Origin: Flavobacterium piscis
Lineage (GTDB): Bacteria; Bacteroidota; Bacteroidia; Flavobacteriales; Flavobacteriaceae
Direction: 5' to 3'
Length of the DNA stretch: 64,000 bases
Assembly: GCF_001686925.1 (NCBI RefSeq)
Contig: NZ_LVEN01000027.1
Coordinates: 806,001-870,000, forward strand
Shown here: one piece after another, positions 51,617 to 60,774 of the stretch
Numbering within the stretch: position 1 is the stretch's first letter
Layout of the letters: every line of letters starts with the position of its first letter
The notes under the pieces: generated by a model
What the model was told of the DNA's origin: nothing
Database searches by the model: none
The model's input: the letters and a program-made list of their open reading frames with translations, nothing else
Position numbers and translations under genes: made by a program

Positions 51617-51647
51617 AAAACCGTTTCATAATTCCTGAAACGGTTTT
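51617..51647 (+). terminator. Rho-independent terminator after the peptide genes
   Basis: aaaaccgtttca and tgaaacggtttt pair perfectly over 12 bp with a 7-nt loop and a T-run. Confidence 0.85.
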
Positions 51648-51746
51648 TTTAATTTCTTTAATTTTTTAAAGTAAGATCCATATTCATAAAATATACTATT
51701 GTTATTTTTTTAAAAAGGGAATTATCATATATTTGACAAGTCGTTC

Positions 51747-51836
51747 ATAACCCTGATAGAAATAGAAATCTTTTTGTTTTTTCTCTAAAAAATAAAGATT
51801 GAAATGTCCCGAGGCTTCGGGAGCAGGATTGGCTAC
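51747..51836. repeat. Family B dispersed element, copy 3
   Basis: It runs from ataaccctgatagaaataga through an A/T centre (ttttttctctaaaaaa) to gagcaggattggctac. It carries an extra inner hairpin (tcccgaggcttcggga). It lies 27 bp before the fabG start. Confidence 0.8.
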
Positions 51837-51863
51837 AAATAAATATTAAAATTAATTTTGAAT

Positions 51864-52610
51864 ATGAAATTACTAGAAGGAAAAGTTGCCATTATCACCG
51901 GCGCTAGTCGTGGAATTGGAAAAGGAATTGCTGAAGTTTTTGCTAAACATGGTGCAAATGTCGCTTTTACATATAGCTCATCTGTAGCATCTGCAGAGGC
52001 TTTAGAAGCTGAACTTAATGGTTTAGGAATTAAAGCAAAAGGATACCAATCGAATGCGGCCGATTTTAATGAAGCCCAAACTTTTGTGGATGCTGTTTTA
52101 GCTGATTTTGGAACAGTTGATATTTTAATTAACAACGCCGGAATTACAAAAGATAACTTATTGATGCGTATGTCTGAGGCTGATTTTGATCAGGTTATAG
52201 ACGTAAACCTGAAGTCAGTATTTAATATGACAAAGGCAATTCAGAAAACTTTCCTGAAGCAGCGTTCTGGTTCTATAATCAATATTAGTTCTGTAGTTGG
52301 AGTTTCAGGAAATGCAGGACAAACAAATTACGCAGCTTCTAAGGCAGGTGCAATTGGTTTTACAAAATCAGTAGCATTAGAGTTAGGTTCTCGTAATATT
52401 CGTTGTAACGCAATCGCACCGGGATTTATTGAAACCGAAATGACGGCAAAATTAAGCGAAGACGTAGTAAAAGGATGGAGAGAAGGAATCCCGTTAAAAC
52501 GTGGCGGAACTGCTGAAGACGTTGCAAATGCTTGTCTTTTCCTTGCTTCTGACATGAGTGCTTACGTTACCGGACAAGTACTTAATGTTTGTGGAGGAAT
52601 GTTAACCTAA
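51864..52610 (+). CDS. fabG: 3-oxoacyl-[acyl-carrier-protein] reductase
   Basis: The 248-residue short-chain dehydrogenase starts at ATG 51864 (MKLLEGKVAIITGASRG), and the upstream frame start at 51858 is a TTG. It has the NADPH loop TGASRGIGKG, NNAG, catalytic Ser in ISSVVG, YAASK (Tyr and Lys) and the C-terminal VTGQVLNVCGGM. It reduces 3-oxoacyl-ACP in fatty acid elongation. Other Rossmann reductases share these motifs, but the full-length similarity fits FabG. It is preceded by a family B element. Confidence 0.92.
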   Translation: MKLLEGKVAIITGASRGIGKGIAEVFAKHGANVAFTYSSSVASAEALEAELNGLGIKAKGYQSNAADFNEAQTFVDAVLADFGTVDILINNAGITKDNLLMRMSEADFDQVIDVNLKSVFNMTKAIQKTFLKQRSGSIINISSVVGVSGNAGQTNYAASKAGAIGFTKSVALELGSRNIRCNAIAPGFIETEMTAKLSEDVVKGWREGIPLKRGGTAEDVANACLFLASDMSAYVTGQVLNVCGGMLT

Positions 52611-52614
52611 GAAA

Positions 52615-52722
52615 GTTTTCAGTGTTCGGTTTTTTAGTATTCAGTTTACTGATTTAAAATTCTGATCACTAAAATTCGATGATTTAAATAACTGATCACT
52701 ACAAACTGATTACTGAACACTA
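52615..52722. repeat. Word-type quasi-palindrome ('actgatcact' words)
   Basis: The left part has cagtgttcgg and attcagtttactga; the right part has gatcactacaaactgattac and tgaacactaat. It fills the fabG to VWA-gene spacer. Confidence 0.5.
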
Positions 52723-52728
52723 ATATAT

Positions 52729-54756
52729 ATGACTACAAACACGATTCTATTATTATTGCTTTCTTTAGTAATAGCTGGTGGTTTATCGTATTTTCAATAT
52801 TATTTTAAAGCCAAAAATAAATCCCGTGTGGTTTTGTTTTTGGCTTTTTTACGTTTTTTAGCCATTTTTGGATTATTAGTTTTGTTGATAAATCCTATAA
52901 TGACAAAGAATTCACTGGAAATTACCAAAACTCCGTTGGCAATTGCAGTAGATAATTCGAGTTCTATTGCGGTTTTAAAATCAGATAAAAAAGCGGAAGA
53001 ATTATATCAGAAATTAATTTCGAATCCTGCTCTTAAAGAAAAATTCGAAATTCAGTCGTATCAGTTTGATGCTGATTTCAAGCCTTCGGATAAATTTGAT
53101 TTTAAAGGAAAACAAACCAATCTTGACAAAGTTGCCAAGAATCTCAAAAGCATCAATAAAAACCTGATTTTTCCAACGGTTATTATTACCGACGGAAATC
53201 AAACTACAGGAAACGATTATGTATATCGTTTTGATCCTGTTAATAAAGTTTATCCTTTGGTTGTAGGAGATACAACTACGTTTCTTGATCTTAAAATCAA
53301 TCAGCTTAACGTAAACAAGTACGCGTTTCATAAAAATAAATTTCCGGTAGAAGTTTTTCTTCAATATTCAGGGGATAAAAATGCAAATACTGATTTTACC
53401 ATTACACAAGGAAATACAGTTGTTGCCAAAGAGAAAGTTTCGTTTTCGGCATCAAAAAAAACAGCAACTTTAAATTTACTTTTACCTGCTGATAAAGTAG
53501 GATTGCAAATTTTTAAAGCAAGTATTTCCTCCGGTTCTAAAGAAAAAAACAGCTACAATAATACTAAGAATTTTGCTGTTGAAGTTATAGATCAAAAGTC
53601 GACTATTGCAATCGTTTCAGCTATAAATCATCCCGATATTGCGGCATTAAAACGATCGATAGAAGTTAATGCACAACGTAAAGTAATACTGGTTAAACCA
53701 AATGATCTTAATCAGTTACAGGAAGTTTCGGTTTTAGTCTTGTATCAGCCAACATCGGCTTTTAAAGCTATTTTTGATAATAACAAACTAGCCGGAACAA
53801 ATACCTTTATCATTACCGGAAACAACACCGATTTTAATTTTCTGAACCAGCAACAAAATAGTCTGGTGTTTAAAATGAGCGGACAAAGAGAAGATTATTT
53901 ATCAGAGTTTCAATCGCAGTTTAATTTGTTTGCGATAGAAAATATTGGTTTTGAAAATTTTCCGCCGCTTCAGAATTTATTTGGAACCATTACCACAAAC
54001 GGAAATGTATCAGTTTTACTTTCGTCAAAAATTAGAAACGTTGCTACAAATGCACCTTTGTTGGCTTTCGCCGAAAATCAAGGCAAGCGAACTGCATTTC
54101 TTTTAGGAGAAAACAGCTGGAAATGGCGTTTGCAAAGTCATATCGATAACCAGTCGTTTGAGAAATATGATGTTTTTATAGATAAGATCATTCAATATCT
54201 GGCTTCGACAACCTCAAGAAAATCACTTGTAGTAACCCATGAAAGCTTTTATAATTCAGGAGAAGCAATTGTAATCAATGCGCAATACTTCAATAAAAAT
54301 TATGAGTTCGACGAAAAAGCCAGACTTACAATTACAGTTACAAATGCTGAAACGAAGCAAGCAAAAAACTACGACTTGCTAAAAGGAAACAATTCTTTCT
54401 CAGCAAATCTTGACGGTTTAGCTGCTGGAAAATATAATTTCACAGTAAAAGAGTTAAATTCAAACACAATATATTCAAGTCATTTTGAAATTTTAGATTT
54501 TGATATCGAAAAACAGTTTGTAAATCCTGATGTGCTAAAACTAAAACAATTAGCATTGCAAACCAACGGAAAAGCTTTCTTCGAAGACCAAGCCGATGAT
54601 TTGATTGAACAACTTTTAGAAAATAAAGAATACAAATCGATCGAAAAGAATATCTCAACCAAAACACCATTAATTGATTGGGTTTGGTTATTAATTTTGA
54701 TTGCAACTTTATTGACGACTGAATGGTTTGTTAGGAAATATAATGGTTTGCTTTAA
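52729..54756 (+). CDS. Large membrane protein with VWA-like domain
   Basis: The 675-residue protein has two N-terminal membrane helices (about residues 5-22 and 33-52), a von Willebrand A-like domain (PLAIAVDNSSSI near residue 66 and the TVIITDGNQTTG block with a metal-site Asp near 145) and Ig/CARDB-like beta-domains. A class I glutamine amidotransferase-like region follows (about 285-450). A single C-terminal helix (about 653-670) ends it. It is probably inner-membrane anchored with a periplasmic body. The role is unknown. Proteins of this kind often act with MoxR/BatA systems, which are not here. Confidence 0.8.
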   Translation: MTTNTILLLLLSLVIAGGLSYFQYYFKAKNKSRVVLFLAFLRFLAIFGLLVLLINPIMTKNSLEITKTPLAIAVDNSSSIAVLKSDKKAEELYQKLISNPALKEKFEIQSYQFDADFKPSDKFDFKGKQTNLDKVAKNLKSINKNLIFPTVIITDGNQTTGNDYVYRFDPVNKVYPLVVGDTTTFLDLKINQLNVNKYAFHKNKFPVEVFLQYSGDKNANTDFTITQGNTVVAKEKVSFSASKKTATLNLLLPADKVGLQIFKASISSGSKEKNSYNNTKNFAVEVIDQKSTIAIVSAINHPDIAALKRSIEVNAQRKVILVKPNDLNQLQEVSVLVLYQPTSAFKAIFDNNKLAGTNTFIITGNNTDFNFLNQQQNSLVFKMSGQREDYLSEFQSQFNLFAIENIGFENFPPLQNLFGTITTNGNVSVLLSSKIRNVATNAPLLAFAENQGKRTAFLLGENSWKWRLQSHIDNQSFEKYDVFIDKIIQYLASTTSRKSLVVTHESFYNSGEAIVINAQYFNKNYEFDEKARLTITVTNAETKQAKNYDLLKGNNSFSANLDGLAAGKYNFTVKELNSNTIYSSHFEILDFDIEKQFVNPDVLKLKQLALQTNGKAFFEDQADDLIEQLLENKEYKSIEKNISTKTPLIDWVWLLILIATLLTTEWFVRKYNGLL

Positions 54757-54766
54757 AAAAGTTGCA

Positions 54767-54925
54767 AAGGTTCAAAGTGACAAAGGGGTAAAGTTTTCTC
54801 AATTTTTGAAACACTAAACTTGAAATAAAATAACATAGGATTCAGTTAAATATAAAATCTGAGTTCTTGAAAATTAAACTTAGTGTAACTTTGTGAGACC
54901 TCTGTGAATCTCTGCGGAATAACAA
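54767..54925. repeat. Word-type quasi-palindrome related to 29975-30050
   Basis: It has gcaaaggttcaaagtgaca on the left and ttagtgtaactttgtgag and gtgaatctctgcggaataac on the right. The last word shares 15 bases with the right arm of the tsaE-spacer element. It fills the spacer before the LysR gene. Confidence 0.5.
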
Positions 54926-54985
54926 ACAAAGTATTAGTTCGTGAAAATTAGTGAAATTCGTGTTTCACTTTCAATAAAATAAACA

Positions 54986-55882
54986 ATGGATTTCAGGCTA
55001 AAAGTTTTCTATACCGTTGCGCTCCGCTTAAATTTTACTAAAGCGGCGACAGAATTATACATCTCGCAGCCTGCGGTTTCTAAGCATATCCAGGAACTCG
55101 AAGAAACCTATAAAACCAAACTTTTCGAACGTAATGGTTCTAAAATTGCCTTAACTCCAGCCGGACAAATTCTATTAAAACATACCAAAAACATCTTCGA
55201 AATTTATCGCGAAATCGACTTTGATATGAGTTCCTTTATCAACGAACGCCAGGGATTATTAAGATTAGGAGCAAGTACAACTATTTCGCAATATATTATT
55301 TCGCCTGTTTTAGCACGCTTTCATCAAAAACAGCAGGACATCAAAGTCAATTTGCTGAACGGAAATACAGAACAGATCGAAAATGCCTTAATCAATAAAG
55401 AAATCGAAATCGGAATTGTCGAAGGACAATCTAAAAATCAGTCTATTAAGTATATTCCGTTCTTAAAAGACGAATTGGTTTTGGTTTGCAGTACCAAAAA
55501 TCCTTTGGTGAAGCAAAACGAAATCTCGCTTGAAGATTTAAAAGCAATGAAATTTATAACACGTGAACGTGGTTCAGGAACACTTGAAGTTATAGAATAT
55601 GCTTTAAAACAAATTGATTTTAAAATAACCGATTTGCAAATCGAAATGCAATTAGGGTCTACAGAAAGTATAAAATCGTATTTGCTAAACTCAGATTGTT
55701 TTGCTTTCATGTCAATACACGCGGTAGATAAAGAGCTTAAAAATAATGAATTGATTGTTTTGGATGTAGAGAATTTATCAATAGAAAGATACTTTTATAT
55801 CATTACTTTATTAGGTAAATCAGATTCTTTATCAGAGCTATTTATTCAAAATATTGCTACTTATTATAACTTAGGGTTATAG
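54986..55882 (+). CDS. LysR-family transcriptional regulator
   Basis: The 298-residue regulator has the N-terminal winged HTH (residues 1-60, FYTVALRLNFTKAATELYIS followed by QPAVSKHIQELEETYKTKLF) and a periplasmic-binding-like effector domain (about 90-295). It precedes the YeiH-type permease by 73 bp in the same direction. LysR-YeiH pairs are common (YeiE-YeiH, sulfite or cysteine related), so it probably controls the permease in response to a sulfur compound. That ligand is inferred. Confidence 0.9.
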   Translation: MDFRLKVFYTVALRLNFTKAATELYISQPAVSKHIQELEETYKTKLFERNGSKIALTPAGQILLKHTKNIFEIYREIDFDMSSFINERQGLLRLGASTTISQYIISPVLARFHQKQQDIKVNLLNGNTEQIENALINKEIEIGIVEGQSKNQSIKYIPFLKDELVLVCSTKNPLVKQNEISLEDLKAMKFITRERGSGTLEVIEYALKQIDFKITDLQIEMQLGSTESIKSYLLNSDCFAFMSIHAVDKELKNNELIVLDVENLSIERYFYIITLLGKSDSLSELFIQNIATYYNLGL

Positions 55883-55955
55883 TCGATTGCAATTTACGAT
55901 TGGTAATTAACGTATAAAGAGCAGACCTTTGTAAGGAAATATCAAATTCCTTATT

Positions 55956-56921
55956 TTGAAAACGAAACAACATACCGCATCACATTTAATAGAAGTTAAT
56001 CTTTACCTGCAACAAGCCATTTTTGCTTTGATCATTGTGTTGTGTTTGTTTTCGATAATTTCTCCACCAATTGCTTTATTGCTAGGAGTAGTTATGGTAA
56101 ATGTTTTTGGGAATCCATTTGTAGCGTTCAACCATATTGCAATTACTTATTTATTACAATTCTCTGTTATTGGTTTAGGTTTTGGGATGAATGCCACAGC
56201 CGCAATTTCAGCCGGAAAAGAAGGTTTTATACTCACGATTTTCTCTATCTTTAGTACTTTAATACTAGGAGCATTTTTAGGAAAATGGCTCAAAACCGAT
56301 AAAAAAACATCGCACTTAATCTCGTGTGGAACCGCGATTTGTGGCGGAAGTGCCATTGCAGCGATTTCTCCTGTAATCAAATCAAACGAAAATCAGACCT
56401 CAATAGCTTTAGGCGTTATTTTTATTCTAAATTCAATTGCATTATTTGTTTTTCCGTTTATTGGGCATCAGCTTGATTTGTCGCAAAAAGAATTTGGTTT
56501 ATGGTGTGCTATTGCCATTCATGACACCAGTTCAGTTGTAGGTGCGGCCAATAAATATGGAGCTGAAGCCTTGCAAATTGCTACAACCGTAAAACTGGCC
56601 AGAGCATTGTGGATTATCCCAATTTCACTTTTAACAGCCATAATTTTTAAAAACAAATCTCAAAAAATCAAAATCCCGTACTTTATTGGTTTGTTTATTC
56701 TGGCCATGCTTTTTAATTCTTATGTGCCGCAAACTGCTATTGTTTCACCATATATTGTTAATATCGCCAAGATTGGTCTAACAATTACTTTGTTTTTAAT
56801 AGGAGCAACTTTAAATATAAATACTTTAAAAGCAGTAGGAGTGAAGCCCTTGCTTCAGGGCGTTTTTCTTTGGATATTTATTGCCGGTTTAGGTTTGGCT
56901 TCGATTTTATATTTAAACTAA
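55956..56921 (+). CDS. YeiH/UPF0324 family permease, TTG start
   Basis: The 321-residue protein has about nine to ten membrane helices. The conserved SCGTAICGGSAIAAISP block (about residues 127-143) and DTSSVVGAANKYG are characteristic of the YeiH (UPF0324) putative sulfate exporter family. The start codon is TTG (55956, TTG AAA ACG AAA), and the next in-frame ATG lies inside the second helix, so the unusual start is needed to keep the first helix. It is placed after the LysR regulator. Substrate not shown. Confidence 0.87.
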   Translation: MKTKQHTASHLIEVNLYLQQAIFALIIVLCLFSIISPPIALLLGVVMVNVFGNPFVAFNHIAITYLLQFSVIGLGFGMNATAAISAGKEGFILTIFSIFSTLILGAFLGKWLKTDKKTSHLISCGTAICGGSAIAAISPVIKSNENQTSIALGVIFILNSIALFVFPFIGHQLDLSQKEFGLWCAIAIHDTSSVVGAANKYGAEALQIATTVKLARALWIIPISLLTAIIFKNKSQKIKIPYFIGLFILAMLFNSYVPQTAIVSPYIVNIAKIGLTITLFLIGATLNINTLKAVGVKPLLQGVFLWIFIAGLGLASILYLN

Positions 56922-57291
56922 AAGCTATTTGATAATTGTTTATAAAGATTTAATAGTTAAAGATTTAAATTGATTGCCTCCAATTATCAATGATGCGATA
57001 AAATTGATTATTTTTGATACATAATGAACTACAGAAAATCATTGCAAATTGACGTCATTAAACGGAGTGTTAATTACTGTACATGATAAGTAAAAACCAT
57101 TTTTTGATCGCCACTATCAAAAGGTTTTATTAATAAAAAGATTCAAAAACAGCCAGAATATAATACCCGATTCGGTTGGTAAACAAGTCTAGACGAAAGT
57201 AATTTAAATAAACTGACAGACCTGTAACTTCAAACATGATATAGGTATTGCTATACAGACAATCAAATTTATTAATTTATTATATACAGTT
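56922..57291. other. 370-bp AT-rich spacer without a gene
   Basis: No open frame, repeat or RNA structure is evident. A run of short direct words (acagacctgt, atacagacaatc) is seen near the universal stress gene, without a clear promoter match. Confidence 0.4.
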
Positions 57292-58119
57292 ATGACTTTA
57301 CCATTTTCAATAATAGCGGCGACAAATTTTTCTGAAACAGCAAATAATGCTGTTACTTATGCAGCAGGATTTGCAAAAGCGACCGGAGCAAAGCTTACTC
57401 TTTTTAATGCATTTTCCTTATCTATACACAGTGCAAATTCGAGAATTTCTGCCCAGGGTATGCAAAACGAACTCAACATGGCTACAGCAAGACTTGAAGT
57501 TTTGGCGAAAAATCTCTCTGAATTATTTGATATTGAAGTCGATTATTTTTGCAGTTACACGTTTTTAGAAGATCAGATCTCTACTTTGATTACAAATATT
57601 AATGCAGAACTTGTTGTAATGGGAATGGCAGAACGTTCCTTTGAGCAAGATCTATTAGGAAACTCAACTACATCAGTTATAAAAAATTTAAATATTTCAG
57701 TATTAGCAGTGCCTAAAAACGTTCGTTTTTCCCAGTCAAAAAAAATACTATTTGCTATTGACAGCTTAAGATTATTCTCTGTAAAAAGATTTAGCAGATT
57801 TCTGGAAATAGCAAAAAAAATACAGTCCGAAGTTGAGTTTTTTAGTGTTGGTAAAAAAGTAGAAGATTTGATAGAACAACAAAGTCAATTGGGGGTAGAG
57901 GAAACCGAAGCACTAGAACATGTTAAGTTTCTATACAAAAGCATCCAATCAAACAGTGTCATTAATGAAATAAAAAAAGAAGCCAAAAATTACAATGCTG
58001 ATATTTTGGTTATGGTACCACAAAAATACGGCTTTTGGGATTCTCTTGTTCATGTAAGTAAAACCAGAATTATGGCAACCGGTTTGCATATACCATTATT
58101 AATTCTTCGTGTTAACTGA
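57292..58119 (+). CDS. Universal stress protein with two Usp domains
   Basis: The 275-residue protein has two Usp (UspA-like) folds. The first (residues 1-140) begins FSIIAATNFSETANNAVTYA and has the VVMGMAERS...GNSTTSVI nucleotide-site pattern. The second (150-275) begins KKILFAID and ends IPLLILRVN but its G-rich ATP loop is degenerate (VMVPQKYGFWDSL). It probably acts in stress survival and is cytoplasmic. It stands alone with a hairpin behind it. Confidence 0.88.
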   Translation: MTLPFSIIAATNFSETANNAVTYAAGFAKATGAKLTLFNAFSLSIHSANSRISAQGMQNELNMATARLEVLAKNLSELFDIEVDYFCSYTFLEDQISTLITNINAELVVMGMAERSFEQDLLGNSTTSVIKNLNISVLAVPKNVRFSQSKKILFAIDSLRLFSVKRFSRFLEIAKKIQSEVEFFSVGKKVEDLIEQQSQLGVEETEALEHVKFLYKSIQSNSVINEIKKEAKNYNADILVMVPQKYGFWDSLVHVSKTRIMATGLHIPLLILRVN

Positions 58120-58154
58120 TTTATTTTCAAGTAAATACGCTATGATTAAACATA

Positions 58155-58192
58155 TAGAAATATTCTTTTGTAGATAAAAAAGAATATTTCTA
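58155..58192 (+). terminator. Hairpin after the universal stress gene
   Basis: tagaaatattctttt and aaaagaatatttcta form a perfect 15-bp AT-rich stem with an 8-nt loop. No T-run directly follows. Confidence 0.55.
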
Positions 58193-58325
58193 TGTATTAA
58201 TAAAATTTTTCGATCTGCTAAAAATTAAACGCAAATAGTTTATGTATAAATAAGCAGTATTTTTATTGCTTTTTAAGATCTTTTTACATTACAGTACAGG
58301 TCTTCAAAAGATAGGAAATAAAAAA

Positions 58326-59282
58326 CTATTTAACATTCGAAAACCTCACAATTGGTTTGTCGATCATTTTGTAAAACTTTCCTTTAAACGAAAAACGTCT
58401 TTCAATCTCAAAATTAAATTGGTTTTTTGATTTTGCCATTGCAGCTATTTCTTTTGGCGGATTTAATTCGAATTCGCCATTATCTTTTCCTGCCTTGTTA
58501 AAAGAGCCATTTGTTTTTATAATAATATCCCTAAAATGTTTTTTGCCATTATCATTTACTACTTTATACGAGCTTGACCATTCTAAACTGGCCACATTTG
58601 TTAATTTATAATCATTGACTTCCATAATGGGCTGATATTTACCATCAAGTCCGGCAATAAGATAAAGAATTCCTTCAAAAGGACCACCAGCGCCACCATT
58701 AATATGCATTAAAGTAAAAGCATATTGGTCTTCTCCAATTTCTATTAGTTTTGGTTTTGGCGCCTGCGCAAAAGAACCAAAGGCAGCAATTCCAGGCTGA
58801 AAAGATCTCATTTGCCAAGCGTTACCATTTTTTGCAAATTTAGCTACACCTACAAGACCACCAGAAAATCTTCCGGTTTGCAGGCCGTCTTCATCATAGT
58901 AGGAATGATTAAAAAATAGCAATCTGAATTCGTTTCCCTTAGAATCCTTATAAGTTATATTGTCAAGGATTCTGGTCGCAATACCACTTTCGTAAGGAAA
59001 CATTTGATCTCCTTCGAGACCATTTACATCCGTATAAGCACTCGGTTTGCAGTTTTTACATTTCCAGCTCAAAAAAGTATTGTTGTCAGAAAGTTTATAT
59101 AACTTGCCTGGAAACAGCCTTTGCAAGGTTTTCACCCCATCAAAAGGATCTGTTACCTGCAGTGTTCTTTTAGTACTTATGATCGTATCGTTAACATTTT
59201 TTAGCTGTACAATGTCTTGATCCTGAGCAGTACAAATAGAAGAAAATAACAAGAAAAAAATACTAAAACGAATCAGGCGCAT
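58326..59282 (-). CDS. Secreted hypothetical protein
   Basis: The 318-residue protein has a signal peptide (MRLIRFSIFFLLFSSICTAQ). A conserved-looking Cys pair (SWKCKNCKPS, residues about 73-82) and GGAGGPFEGILYLIAGLDGKY (about 192-212) are visible, with repeated FAKNGNAW and FSFKGKFYKM strands. I do not recognise a family. The protein may be periplasmic or secreted. It is monocistronic and converges with no gene closely. Confidence 0.7.
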   Translation of the reverse strand: MRLIRFSIFFLLFSSICTAQDQDIVQLKNVNDTIISTKRTLQVTDPFDGVKTLQRLFPGKLYKLSDNNTFLSWKCKNCKPSAYTDVNGLEGDQMFPYESGIATRILDNITYKDSKGNEFRLLFFNHSYYDEDGLQTGRFSGGLVGVAKFAKNGNAWQMRSFQPGIAAFGSFAQAPKPKLIEIGEDQYAFTLMHINGGAGGPFEGILYLIAGLDGKYQPIMEVNDYKLTNVASLEWSSSYKVVNDNGKKHFRDIIIKTNGSFNKAGKDNGEFELNPPKEIAAMAKSKNQFNFEIERRFSFKGKFYKMIDKPIVRFSNVK

Positions 59283-59406
59283 ATGCTAAGATTATAAATT
59301 TGTGTAAAAGTAAAACGAATTTACAAAGAAACTTTTAATATGAACTTATATCATTAAAATGGTTTGAAAATTAAAAGGAATTAAATTATCACAATAATTA
59401 CCACTA

Positions 59407-59440
59407 TTGTTTTAAATTATCTATAAATGAGATAAATTTG
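59407..59440 (+). promoter_or_regulatory. Putative promoter of the phospholipase C-like gene
   Basis: TTG (59407-59409) is followed after 23 bp by taaatttg (59433-59440), matching TAnnTTTG. The ATG is 19 bp further on. Confidence 0.5.
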
Positions 59441-59459
59441 CAGCAAACAAAAATTACAA

Positions 59460-60458
59460 ATGAAAAACTTTAAAATGAAACCATTGCTAATTGCAATATT
59501 CGCATCAGCAATTGGTTTTTTGACATTATCCTGGGGAATTGTTGGCCACGAACGTATTAATAAAGCTGCCGTTATGGCTTTGCCTCAATCACTACAGGTG
59601 TTTTTTTACAATCACATCGATTTTATTACACAGGAAGCTTCTGTACCGGATATCCGAAAGTATGCTTTAAATTACAAAGACGAAAATCCAAGGCATTATT
59701 TCGACATGGAAAATTTTGGAGCTGTAGACAGTATTCCGCAGACTTTAGAAGCAGCAAAGAAAAAATACGATGCTAAATTTCTGAACGATAATGGTATTTT
59801 ACCTTGGTATATCGAAGATATGATGGTGAAATTAACCAAAGCTTTTAAAGATAAAAACAGAGCCGAAATTTTGTTTTTGGCTGCTGATTTAGGACATTAT
59901 ATTGGCGATGCACACATGCCATTGCACACTTCTGCCAATCATGACGGTCAATTAAGCGACCAAAAAGGAATTCACTCTCTTTGGGAAAGCAGATTACCGG
60001 AATTATTCGCTAAAAATTATAAGTTAAACGTTCCGCAGGCGCAATATTACCAAGATGTTCATAAAGCAACCTGGGATATGATCAATGATACTCATAGTTT
60101 AGCTCAGCCGCTATTAGACATCGACAAAAAACTAAGAACTACAACTCCGGAAGGTCAGGTTTTTAAAATGGATGCTGACGGAAAAGTATTGAAAAGCAAA
60201 TACAACACAGCTGTTTTCTCTGATGAATATGCTAAGAAACTGCACGAACAGTTGAACGGAATGGTCGAAAGCCAAATGAAAAAAGCCATTACAGCAACTG
60301 CAAGTTTTTGGTATACTGCATGGGTAAATGCCGGAAAACCAGATTTGAGCGATTTAGATGCGCCATCAGTTACACAAAGAAACTACCAATCTTTAAGAGA
60401 CGATTTAAAAATGTTCCAACAAGGAAACTTATTCGGAATGAAAAATCAAAACGACTAA
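59460..60458 (+). CDS. Secreted zinc-dependent phospholipase C / S1-P1 nuclease-fold protein
   Basis: The 332-residue protein has a signal peptide whose predicted cleavage leaves Trp25 as the first mature residue (LS-WGIVGHE). In this superfamily the mature N-terminal Trp and later His and Asp residues bind three zinc ions. His30, HYFDMENF, DLGHYIGDAHMPLH and HSLWESRLPE supply them. The fold is shared by zinc phospholipase C and S1/P1 nucleases, and I cannot tell which. Start 59460 or M6 (59475) are possible. It is probably exported by Sec. Confidence 0.85.
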   Translation: MKNFKMKPLLIAIFASAIGFLTLSWGIVGHERINKAAVMALPQSLQVFFYNHIDFITQEASVPDIRKYALNYKDENPRHYFDMENFGAVDSIPQTLEAAKKKYDAKFLNDNGILPWYIEDMMVKLTKAFKDKNRAEILFLAADLGHYIGDAHMPLHTSANHDGQLSDQKGIHSLWESRLPELFAKNYKLNVPQAQYYQDVHKATWDMINDTHSLAQPLLDIDKKLRTTTPEGQVFKMDADGKVLKSKYNTAVFSDEYAKKLHEQLNGMVESQMKKAITATASFWYTAWVNAGKPDLSDLDAPSVTQRNYQSLRDDLKMFQQGNLFGMKNQND

Positions 60459-60494
60459 GAAAATTTTTCAGTCGCAGTTTCTGTTACAGATATA

Positions 60495-60530
60495 AAGAAG
60501 CCTCAGATTCATTTGAATTTGAGGCTTCTT
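60495..60530 (+). terminator. Terminator of the phospholipase-like gene
   Basis: aagaagcctca (60495-60505) and tgaggcttctt (60520-60530) pair perfectly over 11 bp, and inner gattca/tgaatt extend it. A short T-rich run follows. Confidence 0.75.
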
Positions 60531-60540
60531 ATTTTAATTA

Positions 60541-60625
60541 GGAGCTATTTCCTGCTATTCACTTGTATCTTTTATTTTTTTAAAGAAAAAAAATAAAAGG
60601 ATACCGCTTCTATCAGGGCTATGGC
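60541..60625 (-). repeat. Family B dispersed element, copy 4 (reverse orientation)
   Basis: Read on the minus strand it goes from tagccctgatagaagcggta through an A/T hairpin centre to gtgaatagcaggaaatagct, nearly base for base the copy at 27691-27771. This makes the element oriented, not merely palindromic. Confidence 0.85.
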
Positions 60626-60774
60626 ATTCGTTTTCAAAAGATATTAATCTAAAAATAAAGACATAACAATTACATTATCAGAATAAAACCTGCGTAAATC
60701 AGTAATAATCCGCATGCCATTCTGCCCAAAGTTTTTGGAATTTGGAATTTAAATTTTGGATTTTCAACTTCAAT

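Larger units (their letters stand above)
60459..60774. other. 316-bp spacer with terminator and family B element
   Basis: It contains a half word-type element (60466-60488), the hairpin 60495-60530, family B copy 4 (60541-60625) and a region of ttggaatttggaatttaaat words (60732-60768). No gene is supported. Confidence 0.55.
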
